Shown: positions 44,645-54,243, counted from the first letter of the stretch. The stretch: DNA of 64,000 bases from UMGS1002 sp045586785 (GCA_045586785.1 JAZNBA010000073.1:3860-67859), one strand, 5' to 3'. The notes: a model not told the origin generated them from the sequence alone. A program made the numbers and translations.

Positions 44645-45229
44645 TTATTCCCCATCCTTGAAGCCACGGGCGGTAAGCACGCATTTTATAGTACCGAAAA
44701 AGCATTTTACGTCAAACGGGAGACTGACTCTCGCGGCATACTCACCGTCAAGCTCTGCTTTTTTTGCGTCGTCAAGCATATCGCGCCCGTTTATCTGCGC
44801 CCACCCCGAAAGGCCGGGACGCAGTGCCGCCGCACCGTTTTGCTCCCGACGCGCCAGCAGCTCGGTCTGAGATGGCAATGCGGGGCGCGGACCGATAATG
44901 CTCATGTGTCCCCCCAGTATGTTAAAAAGCTGGGGCAGCTCGTCAAGGCTTGAACGCCGCAGAAAATGACCGACGCGCGTCACAAGCTGTCCTGCGCCGA
45001 TGAACTTGTCCGTGGGCATATCGTGAGGTGCTGACGTTTTCATTGTGCGGAATTTAAGCATTAAAAACTCTTTTCCGTACTTACCAACACGCTTCTGACG
45101 AAAAAGCGCGGGTCCGGGGGAGTCAATACAGACGATAACCGCGATGATCATCATTGGCAACGCGAGCACCAAAATACCCACAATTGACAGCACAATATCC
45201 ATCGTCCTTTTTAAAAATTTTTTATACAT
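44645..45229 (-). CDS. Sugar-phosphate transferase (undecaprenyl-phosphate glycosyl-1-phosphate transferase type)
   Basis: 194-residue membrane enzyme of the bacterial sugar transferase family (PglC/WbaP-like core), which transfers a sugar phosphate from a nucleotide sugar to undecaprenyl phosphate and so starts glycan assembly. Seen: KRTMDIVLS and a hydrophobic reentrant helix, then LFRQKRVG, MLKFRTMKTSAP, RRSSLDELPQLFNIL (catalytic DE), and IGPRPALP and RPGLSGWAQINGRD. Size matches the catalytic core only, without the N-terminal membrane domain of WbaP. GGGGGAG precedes the ATG. It belongs functionally with the GtrA operon. Confidence 0.9.
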   Translation of the reverse strand: MYKKFLKRTMDIVLSIVGILVLALPMMIIAVIVCIDSPGPALFRQKRVGKYGKEFLMLKFRTMKTSAPHDMPTDKFIGAGQLVTRVGHFLRRSSLDELPQLFNILGGHMSIIGPRPALPSQTELLARREQNGAAALRPGLSGWAQINGRDMLDDAKKAELDGEYAARVSLPFDVKCFFGTIKCVLTARGFKDGE

Positions 45230-45294
45230 AACTCCCCCGAAAATACGCGTATACGCCTACATATAATATAATGATAGTTTTTGAAAAAATTGAC

Positions 45295-47214
45295 TTATTT
45301 CTTGAACATTTTTCGTCTGAAAGCACTGTTTGCCAAGTGGTGATCGTAGTATCTTTCGATGTAAATTTCGTGACGTCCGAACTCGTTCATCGCCCTCTCA
45401 AAGCATTCTACAGCTTCTTCGTCGCGTCCTTCCGCCTTGAGAGCACACGGCTCACTCAGCAGCTTACAATACTCGGCGTGATACAAAAGCAGCTGCATCG
45501 CCACGGTGCGCACGCGGTAAATACTGTGTGTTGAGTCCTTGAGTTTGGGCAACATCTCGTCCACTACCTCAGGTATTGCGCGAAGCACTCCGACGCGCTC
45601 GGGCGCTACGTATAACTTAGCCGCCCCGCGATGCTGGTACTCAAGATAGTTTACGTCAAACATATTTCCGATCTTTTCAAGATACTCGGCGATCTCACGC
45701 CAATTCTCGCCGTATGCGTGGAAAAAATAATCCTCTTTTATCTGTTCAAAGCTCAGGTCCTTATCGAACATAGCCTGCGCATAAGTGTAGAACGCAAAGC
45801 CGTTTGGGAAGAACGAACGCTGTGAACCATCCTGAATAATACCCGATATGCCCGCACCGCGGTAGGCTTTTACATCCTCGTAAATGCGGCGCGCCAGCAG
45901 CACACCACCTACGTCGTAATACTGATGCACCCAGAAGTGGTATTCGTAGCAGAATTTCTGCGAGGGACTCATTTTGTCCCACTCGCACATAAGCGCGAAA
46001 TACACTCCGAGGTCGGAGGGAAATACGTTTTTGTTCAGCTGAAATTCGGGCAAATCCGTGGGAAGAGCACCTATTTTGGGTGTTTCCGTGTACTTACGCG
46101 TAATCGCGGCAAGCAGCATGGTAAATCTGTCTGGATTTTTTATCTTGACGCTGCGCGGTGCCCAGGCGGTATCGTAATAAACGCAGAAAACTATGCGGGT
46201 CGGGAGTCCGCGCTCGGTCAGCTTGGCATCAATATCATTCATAAGCATTGCATACCAATCCGACGGCGTCTTTTTGCGGCACTCCTCGCATTCGCAGTGG
46301 TTATTGTTGGCGTCTGCCTGCCAAACGTGCAGATAATTTACGAACGGGCTCTTTTCGGCGTAGTCCGCCACAGCCGTGGCAACTATATCACGAGCCTTGG
46401 CATTGGACATACAGAAGTTAGTGTTCAGCGCGCAATCGTGATACAGCTTGCGTTCACCCTCGCAAAACGCGATGTATTCCCTGCTCTGATCGGGTATTTT
46501 TTGGTTTTCCTTCGCCCAGCCCTCGCGGGTGTCAAGACCGAATGGCTCTGCCGTCCAGCCGTGCCCCATATCCTGATATATAAGTCCGCGCTTGGCTATC
46601 TCGCACTCGCAGGCACGCTTCCATTGAAGCACCTGCTCGGCAGATATGGGCTCGGGATCACGGTTTGCCGTGTTATGACGGTGATCATAATAGTAATTAT
46701 AGTATACCTTGGGGTTGTCAAACTCCAGCATATACGAGTTCATACCCAGTTTGGGCGTAAATTCGATGGTCTCAAGCACACTTTCCTGACTTTCCGCGCC
46801 CTCGTTGCACTGTGCGCGGACGCGCAGATCCGCCATTTTATGATATTTGACGGGAGCAATATCACTGGTGGGTATAAATTCGCCGTCAACACCGGGGAAA
46901 AGCCAACGGCAACCGTTTTCATTGAGATATCTATAGACAGCCAGCAAAACGCTTCGGTAATTTGAGCCGGCGATAATGCCGCCGCACTCGTCGGTGTCGA
47001 TATGAAGAATATCGTCCGCCTCGGGCGCGTCGGTCTCGGTGATCTCAATACCGAAATGCGGCATAAGTCCCAGTCTGAAGCCGTCCTCGGCGTGCTCGTC
47101 AACCGCTATCGGAATGTCGCCGCACCGCGGCATCATCATGCGAAGATATTTTTTAAGCTCTTCTGCCGCGTAGTCCACCACGGGACTTTGGCAGGTTTTA
47201 TAAATTTTGTACAT
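45295..47214 (-). CDS. DUF4838 domain protein, glycoside-hydrolase-like
   Basis: 639-residue protein without signal peptide. The N-terminal part (AAEELKKYLRMM) resembles the small domain that precedes GH67/GH115-type alpha-glucuronidase catalytic domains. The central DUF4838 domain has the C.C..C cluster (CECEECRKKT) and WYAMLMNDI. No catalytic pair is certain. It is the last gene of the catabolic operon and is followed at 66 nt by the sugar transferase gene. Probably acts in the cytoplasm on a glycoside or glucuronide brought in by a transporter (inference). GGGGAC precedes the ATG. Confidence 0.75.
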   Translation of the reverse strand: MYKIYKTCQSPVVDYAAEELKKYLRMMMPRCGDIPIAVDEHAEDGFRLGLMPHFGIEITETDAPEADDILHIDTDECGGIIAGSNYRSVLLAVYRYLNENGCRWLFPGVDGEFIPTSDIAPVKYHKMADLRVRAQCNEGAESQESVLETIEFTPKLGMNSYMLEFDNPKVYYNYYYDHRHNTANRDPEPISAEQVLQWKRACECEIAKRGLIYQDMGHGWTAEPFGLDTREGWAKENQKIPDQSREYIAFCEGERKLYHDCALNTNFCMSNAKARDIVATAVADYAEKSPFVNYLHVWQADANNNHCECEECRKKTPSDWYAMLMNDIDAKLTERGLPTRIVFCVYYDTAWAPRSVKIKNPDRFTMLLAAITRKYTETPKIGALPTDLPEFQLNKNVFPSDLGVYFALMCEWDKMSPSQKFCYEYHFWVHQYYDVGGVLLARRIYEDVKAYRGAGISGIIQDGSQRSFFPNGFAFYTYAQAMFDKDLSFEQIKEDYFFHAYGENWREIAEYLEKIGNMFDVNYLEYQHRGAAKLYVAPERVGVLRAIPEVVDEMLPKLKDSTHSIYRVRTVAMQLLLYHAEYCKLLSEPCALKAEGRDEEAVECFERAMNEFGRHEIYIERYYDHHLANSAFRRKMFKK

Positions 47215-47230
47215 TGTCGTGTCCCCACTA

Positions 47231-48562
47231 TTACAGCTTCGCCAGCTCCGCGAGCTGTGCGCGGGCGGCGTTTACTATGCGGTCTGCGCTGTCGGGCGCA
47301 GTGCAGGCGTTTATCTTGCTGACCTTGGACTCGTACGCCGTGCTGTTATGCACCACCTCAGTGGCAATATAGCCGTGAGTGCCGTTTGCCAGTTCAAATA
47401 TCAGTGTATTGTCAAAGGGAGAGGAGCGCTTGATACGACGTCCCACGTCGGTAAATATCTCGGATGGCAGACCTACTATCGCCCAAGGACCGAGACGAAT
47501 GGTATGTATTTCAAAATCGATTATTGGCTCAACATCGTCGTCCGACTCAAGATACTCTGTGGCAAAGGCTCTGTCCATAGAATTATGGCTTGCCATATCC
47601 TCGGCAATCTTGCATGCCCACTCGTAGTCAGCCTGCGTCTTGTAGCGACGGTTAAGCTGAACATTTTTGGATATGGCGGCAATATGCGGCTCGCTTTCGT
47701 CTGTATCAATATTGGTATTTATCTGCACAACGGTGGACGCAAGTCCCGCGCCGATAGCCTCGGGAGCGTTTTTGGTGCCTCCGTAGTACGATCTGTCGGT
47801 TTTGTACTTGTAATCAATGCAGTTTATGTCGCCTGCCGTGCCGTTAAAGAACAGCACAAAAACATTTTCTCCGTAAATTCGCTTTAAATTGCGGCGCAGA
47901 GCACCGGGAAAATCGGCGCTGAAGCTTTTTTTGTTCTTGGCGTGGCAATCAGGATGGTTTGCGTAGTTGACGATAAATCCGCGCACCTCACCGTCCGCGC
48001 CGTCAATTCTCATTACGTGAACTGCATAGTCGGGCACATCGACCGAGCGCAGTATGTTATGCATATCCTCCTCGGTATTGCGAGGCGGGTTCATACGGAT
48101 AGAGCCGTCGCGCATAAAGAAGTCGCGGCAAAAGCTGTATCGCTTCTCCTCGCCAAGTCCTACCCCCAGCTTTGCCTCGGTGCGGTTTTCAAACGCCGTA
48201 ATTGCGGCGGAGACTACACCCTCCTCGGTCAGTGCCGCCACCTCAAAGTCGGGAGGACACAGCCAAAGCTGATAATCGGGAGCACCGCCCGTGTGAATGT
48301 GGGTGGAGCCGATAAGTATTCGGTCAACAGGGACACCGGTTGCCCCCGAAATGCGCGCTCTTACGCGATCCGAAAACGACACCTGCATTGACAGCGTATC
48401 TGTGGAAACCATTATAAGGTGCTCGCCCCCGGAAGTTATTGCTATGGCCGTTGCGAGAAGACGTCCGCGGGAGGGCTCACTTGTAATACACGGCGTAAAG
48501 CCGCCGGGAATAAGCTTGCCCACCTCGGGGGTAATATCAAATTCAGCAAAACCGATTATCAT
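47231..48562 (-). CDS. Neutral/alkaline ceramidase-like protein
   Basis: 443-residue protein of the neutral ceramidase N-terminal fold (Zn-dependent amidase of sphingolipids in better known members). Seen: FAEFDITPEVG at the start, STHIHTGGAPD (His pair typical of the zinc site), NYANHPDCH and FNGTAGDIN. It lacks the C-terminal domain and any signal peptide, so unlike secreted ceramidases it would be cytoplasmic, and a different amide or ester substrate is likely. AAGGAG precedes the start; genes on both sides are within 20 nt, so it belongs to the same operon. Confidence 0.8.
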   Translation of the reverse strand: MIIGFAEFDITPEVGKLIPGGFTPCITSEPSRGRLLATAIAITSGGEHLIMVSTDTLSMQVSFSDRVRARISGATGVPVDRILIGSTHIHTGGAPDYQLWLCPPDFEVAALTEEGVVSAAITAFENRTEAKLGVGLGEEKRYSFCRDFFMRDGSIRMNPPRNTEEDMHNILRSVDVPDYAVHVMRIDGADGEVRGFIVNYANHPDCHAKNKKSFSADFPGALRRNLKRIYGENVFVLFFNGTAGDINCIDYKYKTDRSYYGGTKNAPEAIGAGLASTVVQINTNIDTDESEPHIAAISKNVQLNRRYKTQADYEWACKIAEDMASHNSMDRAFATEYLESDDDVEPIIDFEIHTIRLGPWAIVGLPSEIFTDVGRRIKRSSPFDNTLIFELANGTHGYIATEVVHNSTAYESKVSKINACTAPDSADRIVNAARAQLAELAKL

Positions 48563-48582
48563 ATTATGATCTCCTTTCAGAT

Positions 48583-49611
48583 TTAAGCGAAGTAGTGAGG
48601 CGCTACGGGCTTGCCCGTCTCGGAGGACTCCACCGCGGCAAGGCAGACCGCCACTGTGTTGGCGCCCTCAACAGCATCTATTTCAAGCTTTTTTTTGCCC
48701 AAAATAACGTCACACATATCCTGAATTTCAGCGGTCATATTGTGATGCGCGATATCTATGGGTATTTCTGTGGTGGTAAAGGTATCCTTGCCCGTCTCCG
48801 TGTCGTGATACGGGCGGAAAAGCTGCATGGTCGAGGACTTATTGTCACCAAGTATAGTTCCCTTTGTGCCGAAAAGCTGTGTGCGCATGGTGTACGGACG
48901 CTTACAACCGATAGACACCGTAACCTTACCGATAACATCATTGGGGTATTTCAGCACCGAAACGGTGCAGTCGTCAACCGGCCAGTCGGTCAGCACCTTG
49001 CGGTTGGAGTAAGCAAACACCTCGATAGGATCGCCCGCGATCCAGCGAAGCAGGTCCATGGCGTGGCATCCGCCGCCCACTACGGGATAGCGAAGGTAGT
49101 TCGTATCCTTTCTCCACTCGCCGCGCTTGAGTATGGAATAATCGTGAGCGTATTCGGACTCAACGTAAAACAGCTCACCAATATCGCCGCGCTCAACCAT
49201 CTGCTTCATCAACGCAAAGGCAGGAGTTTTACGGCAGACCTGTCCTACCATAAAGTATTTATTTGCCGACTTTGCGGCATCAACTATCTGCTGACATTCG
49301 TCAAGCCGCATAGCAAGCGGCTTTTCGCACAAAACGTGGTAGCCTGACTCCAGCGCCTTTACCGACTGATAGCAATGAAAGCTGTCGGGTGAGCAAATAA
49401 CGACGCAGTCAAAGCCGCCTGCCGCCAGCATTTCATCATAATCGGTAAAATAGCGGTCAAGACCGTTTTGGCTTGCGGCTTTAACCGCATATTCCTCGTT
49501 TATGTCGCAAACGGCAGTCAAAACCGCCTCGGGCGTGTTGTGTATACCCTTTATGTGAGAAACTCCGATACCCTCTGTTCCCACAACGGCAAAGCGTATA
49601 ATGTTGTCCAT
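48583..49611 (-). CDS. Gfo/Idh/MocA family oxidoreductase
   Basis: 342-residue NAD(P)-dependent dehydrogenase. VGTEGIGVSHIKG is the nucleotide-binding motif and CEKPLA (about residue 90) the conserved EKP. The C-terminal alpha/beta sheet domain follows. Start at 49611: GGAGAT lies 6 nt upstream; the longer in-frame start has none. These enzymes oxidise or epimerise sugars and inositols. Its operon partners (DUF4838, ceramidase-like, flavoprotein) suggest a sugar-derived or glycoconjugate substrate. Confidence 0.9.
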   Translation of the reverse strand: MDNIIRFAVVGTEGIGVSHIKGIHNTPEAVLTAVCDINEEYAVKAASQNGLDRYFTDYDEMLAAGGFDCVVICSPDSFHCYQSVKALESGYHVLCEKPLAMRLDECQQIVDAAKSANKYFMVGQVCRKTPAFALMKQMVERGDIGELFYVESEYAHDYSILKRGEWRKDTNYLRYPVVGGGCHAMDLLRWIAGDPIEVFAYSNRKVLTDWPVDDCTVSVLKYPNDVIGKVTVSIGCKRPYTMRTQLFGTKGTILGDNKSSTMQLFRPYHDTETGKDTFTTTEIPIDIAHHNMTAEIQDMCDVILGKKKLEIDAVEGANTVAVCLAAVESSETGKPVAPHYFA

Positions 49612-49641
49612 TACCATATCTCCATAAATCACATAAATATT

Positions 49642-50187
49642 CTAATTGCTCGAAAATTGTCTTGCTACATTCACAGTAAATTTTGCGCTTTCTCCTGCCA
49701 CGCGGATTTCAAATTCTTTTCCTTTGGCGTCATTCACGGTATAACTTGATCTTTGTGCCACATCAAAATCATAAACAATATTTAAATTTTCATCCAACAA
49801 TACGATTCTCACATTCCCTTCAGTACGCTCACATTCTACATCAAATGTAATCGTATCCTCTGTACCATAGGTTAATTGAAGAATAGCCACTCCGGAAAGC
49901 GGTGAGTTCGCCGAGAATTTAATAAAATCTGCATCGTGAGTATAATCATAATCCTCATCAGAATAGCTTTTGGAGCCTGACGAAGAAAATCCCATAAGAA
50001 CGCAATAACAAGCGTTATTCTCTGCACATATGTCATTGTCATTCAGTACTGCCAATGAGTAATCATCCTCGCCATTGAGATCTTTGGTTTCAACCTTGAT
50101 TTTATTCACCAGCAAAGTACAACCTAACAACGGAATTACCATACAAAAGCAAATAAGCATTAACAATATGTATTTTATATATTTCAT
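49642..50187 (-). CDS. Small lipoprotein of unknown function
   Basis: 181-residue lipoprotein with a lipobox PLLGC about 23 residues from the ATG at 50187 (GGAGA upstream); the longer reading frame has no site. The mature part is rich in Ser, Asp and Tyr, without known family. It is more A+T-rich than the neighbouring enzyme genes and sits in the middle of the catabolic operon, so it may be a later insertion or a substrate-sensing component (inference). Confidence 0.6.
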   Translation of the reverse strand: MKYIKYILLMLICFCMVIPLLGCTLLVNKIKVETKDLNGEDDYSLAVLNDNDICAENNACYCVLMGFSSSGSKSYSDEDYDYTHDADFIKFSANSPLSGVAILQLTYGTEDTITFDVECERTEGNVRIVLLDENLNIVYDFDVAQRSSYTVNDAKGKEFEIRVAGESAKFTVNVARQFSSN

Positions 50188-50269
50188 AGCATTTCTCCAT
50201 TCTTTATCAAATGAACATTGAAAATGTTTTAACGCCGTAATGTTGTCTGACTTTTGTTCCACACAAATT

Positions 50270-52144
50270 TTATTTTCTTATCTCATTAAACCTATTCCAC
50301 ACCTTCTCGAACCATAGCTCGCGTTCGGGCATGGGCTTTACGTCAACGCACTTTATCTCAATTCCGCCATGTTTGCGCACGGTTACCACCTGTCCTCTGC
50401 CCGATATGTCCTCGGCAATGGGCATTCTGTCCATAAAAGCGGTGCCGTTAAGCACAAATCCCGAGCCGCGGGAGCCGAAATGCTCGGCAGTATACAGTAT
50501 CGCCTCGGCAATAGCCTCTTGCATACGAATTATATCAAGGTTTTTGAACAATGCGGGGATCTCGGCGTAGTCACTCCACTTGTTATCATTTGAAAACTCG
50601 CCTATATCGCGCCGAATAAATCCAACCGCCTCATTCATCGCGGTAATATCGCGCAAAAACGCAAAGCTTCGGCTCATTCGCTTGCCGTAACGCGCTCTCA
50701 TATCGTTAAGCGTTGACGCTCCCGCGCGTGTTGCCGAGATGATGCCATCAGCTTCATTAACTGCACAGTTCAGTATCCGATCAAAGCTTGCGGACACGGT
50801 ATTGTCACTCTGATAAACAATATGCTCTGCTGCTCTCATACTGCCCACCTGACAGGAATTGAGCGCCGTTCCACCGGGTCTGAAAATACCCAGACTGCCC
50901 GCCGCCTCACCGACGGCGTAAAGTCCCTTTATGCCGGTCTGCCAGTTGGAATCAATGCGCACGCCGCCGTTGTTGTGCTGTGCGCATACGGCAACGCGAA
51001 GCGGCTGTGCCGTAATATCTATTCCGTGGTCAAGATACAGCGATATTGCTCGCGGGTTCATTTTGCGCAGACGCTCAATAGGCAGACTTATAAGCGCATC
51101 CGAGTTTTTAAGATAATTGTAGGACACCTCGTCAAGTATGCAAAAGTCGCCCTCAAGTCCCCACGGCTCACGTCTGAAATCCATATAAACGTCTCTGCCG
51201 AGTATGACGCTTTCGTGGTACACTAACAGGTCGATATACGACGAGCCGTGTATCTTGCGCACGTCAAAGGGCCATTCGTAGCCCTTGAGAAACACGTTTT
51301 TAAGCATTTCGGTGGGCGTTTCGAAGTAATCCTTCAAAAATTCCCGCTCAACACCGTATTTATCTATAGAAATGTAGCACGGCAGCACCTGTTGATATGT
51401 TCCCGATACATTCCAGCGGAAGTCAACCGACGCAAGTCCGTACTGCCACTCGGCAAGATTTCCGAAAACGGCTCCCGCTTCAAGTGCCAGCGAGGAATTA
51501 CCCGTGTGCGACAGCGGATACACGTTGTCCGCGTATATAGCCGCAGGACCGCCCGTGGCAAGCACAACGTGCGGCGCGCGTATCGCGACGTACTCAACGC
51601 CGTCACTCTTGCCGCACTCTACCGCCAGCACGCCTGTGACGCTTCCGTTATCTTCAAGTATTTTTATGACCTGCGTGTTGTCAAGCACGCGAATTCCTTT
51701 TTTGTTGACCGCCGCCTCCAGCACCTCGGTCATCATTTTGGAGGTGTAAGGTCCTATTGAGGTAGCGCGGCAATAAGGGTCGTGGTCGGTCTTATAGCCG
51801 ACGTATTCGCCATATTCGTTTGTAGGGAACGGCATACCGAGATTCGCCAGCTTCATAAAGCATTTGACCGAGTTCGCCGCCTCGCAAAGCGCTACGTCAC
51901 CGTCCATGGCGCCGCCGTCAAACAACGTCCGCGCCATACTCATAACGCTGTCTCCCTCGTCGCCCGCCAGCGACATTTTGTAATACGTCTGCTTGTCGCT
52001 GCCCGTATTACGCGACGTGCCCGCGTTTTTGCCCTCGGTCACGATAGCAATGTTTTTATATCCCAGGTCATAAAGCCAGTCCGCGCAGTTATAGCCTGCG
52101 CAACCCGTGCCTATGACTACCGCGTCAAAATCATATATTTTCAT
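50270..52144 (-). CDS. FAD-binding fumarate-reductase/aspartate-oxidase-like flavoprotein
   Basis: 624-residue cytoplasmic flavoprotein. VVIGTGCAGYNCADWL is the FAD motif and SRNTGSDKQT, HVVLATGG and YAVGEAAGSLGIFRPGG are blocks of the succinate-dehydrogenase/fumarate-reductase/aspartate-oxidase superfamily. An APS-reductase-like or catalytic H/R pair is suggested by PLRVAVCAQHNNGG. It has no flavocytochrome haem domain. It lies 6 nt after the SDR gene. In combination with an Old Yellow Enzyme and an SDR it likely reduces or dehydrogenates an enone-like intermediate (inference). Confidence 0.8.
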   Translation of the reverse strand: MKIYDFDAVVIGTGCAGYNCADWLYDLGYKNIAIVTEGKNAGTSRNTGSDKQTYYKMSLAGDEGDSVMSMARTLFDGGAMDGDVALCEAANSVKCFMKLANLGMPFPTNEYGEYVGYKTDHDPYCRATSIGPYTSKMMTEVLEAAVNKKGIRVLDNTQVIKILEDNGSVTGVLAVECGKSDGVEYVAIRAPHVVLATGGPAAIYADNVYPLSHTGNSSLALEAGAVFGNLAEWQYGLASVDFRWNVSGTYQQVLPCYISIDKYGVEREFLKDYFETPTEMLKNVFLKGYEWPFDVRKIHGSSYIDLLVYHESVILGRDVYMDFRREPWGLEGDFCILDEVSYNYLKNSDALISLPIERLRKMNPRAISLYLDHGIDITAQPLRVAVCAQHNNGGVRIDSNWQTGIKGLYAVGEAAGSLGIFRPGGTALNSCQVGSMRAAEHIVYQSDNTVSASFDRILNCAVNEADGIISATRAGASTLNDMRARYGKRMSRSFAFLRDITAMNEAVGFIRRDIGEFSNDNKWSDYAEIPALFKNLDIIRMQEAIAEAILYTAEHFGSRGSGFVLNGTAFMDRMPIAEDISGRGQVVTVRKHGGIEIKCVDVKPMPERELWFEKVWNRFNEIRK

Positions 52145-52150
52145 ACCAAC

Positions 52151-52885
52151 TCACAGTCTGCGGATGTGGAATCCGCCGTCGGCGTTAAGCACAGTTCCCG
52201 TACCGAAGTCCAACAGACCGCTTGCTGCCGCCACAACGCACTTGGCAACGTCCTCGGGAGTGCCCCAACGCTTGATGGGCGTTATGCCCTCAGCTATCAG
52301 CTTGTCATATTTCGCGCTTACGACCTCCGTCATGGGAGTTTTGATAATCCCGGGACGCACCTCAAACACGGGAATGCCGTATTCAGCCAGCTTGTCCGCG
52401 AAAAGCGTGGTGGTCATGGACACGCCCGCTTTGGAAATGCAGTATTCGCCGCGCGACGTGCTGGACGTATAACTGGAATTGGAAGCAATGTTGACAATAC
52501 GCGGAATATAATCCTGCATATTTTTGCCGAGATATTTTATCATAAGGTTCGCAAAGGTCTGACACATAAAGAACGTGCCCTTGGTGTTGATGCCCACAAC
52601 TCTGTCAAAGCTTTCCTCGGTGGTCTCCAGCACGTCAAGTCGTACCTTGCAGGCAACGCCCGCATTGTTGACAAGCAGGTCAAGTCTGCCGAACTTTTTG
52701 TCCACATATTCTGCAAGGGCGGCTCTGTCGTCAGCCTTTGAAATATCGCACTTGCAATAGTTTTTGACGTCCATCTCGGCGTAAACATCGGAATATATAA
52801 CGGTATAACCCTCTTTTTCGAGCATACTTGCAATACCAAATCCGATACCCTGATATGCACCCGTAACCAAAGCTATTTTTTGCAT
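52151..52885 (-). CDS. Short-chain dehydrogenase/reductase
   Basis: 244-residue SDR. Seen: VTGAYQGIGFGIA (nucleotide binding), NNAG at residues 73-76, catalytic Ser about 135 and Tyr148-x3-Lys152 in EYCISKAG. The acidic/neutral residue after beta-2 is Asp33 in IYSDVY, suggesting NAD preference. Overlaps the OYE-like gene by 13 nt; GAGGAG precedes the start. Converts a hydroxyl to a ketone (or the reverse) in the catabolic operon. Confidence 0.9.
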   Translation of the reverse strand: MQKIALVTGAYQGIGFGIASMLEKEGYTVIYSDVYAEMDVKNYCKCDISKADDRAALAEYVDKKFGRLDLLVNNAGVACKVRLDVLETTEESFDRVVGINTKGTFFMCQTFANLMIKYLGKNMQDYIPRIVNIASNSSYTSSTSRGEYCISKAGVSMTTTLFADKLAEYGIPVFEVRPGIIKTPMTEVVSAKYDKLIAEGITPIKRWGTPEDVAKCVVAAASGLLDFGTGTVLNADGGFHIRRL

Positions 52886-54078
52886 ACTACTTTCTCCTCG
52901 TAAAGCTTTTTATAATAATCATTGAACACCGCACAGCCCGAAACGCACTTTGCGCGCATAAGCTCGGTGCATTTTGAGCAGGCGACACAGCATTTTTTGT
53001 AATCAAATTCGCCCTTCAGGTAATCAGTGTAAAGCTGTGGATATGCCAGAGACACACGTCCGTAGCCGACAAAATCGCACACGCCGTCACAAAGCAGCGA
53101 CTCGGATACCTGCATCAGCTCCTTGCGGTAGTACGATAGTCCGCTTCCGACAACCGTCAGCGTGGGGAAACGCTCTTTAAGGTGCTTTTGCACCGTGACA
53201 AAACGGGCAAGTCCCACCTCCGCCTTCTCGGGCGGCTCATATCCGCCGCGTCTGAAAGGACGGTTGATGTGAGGATTGAAATAAGGATTTCCTACCGTTA
53301 CATTTATCATGCTGACGCCCCGCGCCATAAGTCCCTCAACTAACATATCACTCTCTGTCAGATCAAGCTCGCCCTGCTCATTCGTGCCAAAGCCGTTGGG
53401 CTTTGCCACCATATCCGAAAGTCCAAGTCGGGCGCCGATTATCATGCTGTCGCCCACAGCGGAGTTCACCGCCTCGGCACAGTCAAAATACAGCCGCGCT
53501 CTGTTATCAAAGCTGCCGCCGTATCTGCCCTCTCGCGAAAATGCGGAAAGCAGCTCGGCAAGCAGATAGCCGTGGCACGCCTTAACGTCTACCGCGTCAA
53601 AGCCCACCTGCTTTGCAAGCCGCGCCGATTTGGCGTAGAGGGGGGGAAGCGTGTCGAGATATTCGTCGCTGACAATATTTTCATCGCTCATGGGGCGCTT
53701 GTGTTCATAGACCGAGTTGCGGTATGCTATCATTGGAACAATGCTCTGTCTGCCCGAGTGAGTAAGCTGGAGCACAAAAAACTGGCGAATACCTGTCTTT
53801 TCCCGCGCAATATCCCGCATTTCGTCAAGTAACGCACGGAATTTGTCGGCATTCTGCTCCGTCAGCTGCATCTGACCCGCATTAGTCCTGCCCTCAGGGC
53901 ACACAGCATTTGCCTCAAACCAGACGATACCAACGCCCGACTCCGCTGCTTTTTTGTATTTTTGTATGGTCAGCTTGCTTGGCGAGCCGTCATCGTTGCA
54001 GTCACAGCCCTCCATGGGCTGAAAAACAGCGCGGTTTGGTATGGTCACTCCCTTTAATATGTAGCTATCGTTTATCAT
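52873..54078 (-). CDS. Old Yellow Enzyme-like NADH:flavin oxidoreductase with a C-terminal Fe-S motif
   Basis: 401-residue protein. TIM-barrel OYE domain: PNRAVFQPMEG, HSGRQS, DAVDVKACHGYLLAELLS, FVGYGR, and R-rich phosphate-binding residues. After the barrel there is CCVACSKC followed by AKCVSGC, an Fe-S-type cysteine set as in 2,4-dienoyl-CoA reductase, but the NAD(P)/FAD domain that normally follows is missing (proteins of that family have about 670 residues). The electron supply may therefore come from a separate protein, perhaps the FAD protein at 50270 (inference). Start at 54078 has GAGG upstream; the earlier in-frame ATG lies upstream of the -10 element of the promoter at 54137-54165. 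Confidence 0.8.
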   Translation of the reverse strand: MINDSYILKGVTIPNRAVFQPMEGCDCNDDGSPSKLTIQKYKKAAESGVGIVWFEANAVCPEGRTNAGQMQLTEQNADKFRALLDEMRDIAREKTGIRQFFVLQLTHSGRQSIVPMIAYRNSVYEHKRPMSDENIVSDEYLDTLPPLYAKSARLAKQVGFDAVDVKACHGYLLAELLSAFSREGRYGGSFDNRARLYFDCAEAVNSAVGDSMIIGARLGLSDMVAKPNGFGTNEQGELDLTESDMLVEGLMARGVSMINVTVGNPYFNPHINRPFRRGGYEPPEKAEVGLARFVTVQKHLKERFPTLTVVGSGLSYYRKELMQVSESLLCDGVCDFVGYGRVSLAYPQLYTDYLKGEFDYKKCCVACSKCTELMRAKCVSGCAVFNDYYKKLYEEKVVCKK

Positions 54079-54136
54079 TTGCGCCTCACAGTTTAAATTT
54101 TTTTCAACTTTACATAAACAATAATATCTATATAAA

Positions 54137-54165
54137 ATTATAACATATATGTACCGCTTTTTCAA
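54137..54165 (-). promoter_or_regulatory. SigA-type promoter of the OYE/SDR/flavoprotein operon
   Basis: Minus strand TTGAAA (54160-54165), 17-nt spacer, TATAAT (54137-54142). It supports the downstream start at 54078. Confidence 0.75.
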
Positions 54166-54197
54166 TGAATATATTGCCGATTTGCACATTTATTTTG

Positions 54198-54238
54198 ACA
54201 AAAACGCCCAACCACCGCCATATCGACGGTGATCGGGC
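54198..54238 (-). terminator. Rho-independent terminator of the cotJABC operon
   Basis: GCCCGATCACCG and its near complement around a short loop (54206-54238), then GTTTTTGT on the minus strand. It follows the cotJC stop by a few bases. Confidence 0.75.
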
Positions 54239-54243
54239 AAAGC

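Noticed and set aside
54079..54189. Longer start of the OYE-like protein
   Set aside because: The upstream ATG at 54189 lies before the -10/-35 elements at 54137-54165, and its extra residues are not typical of the family.
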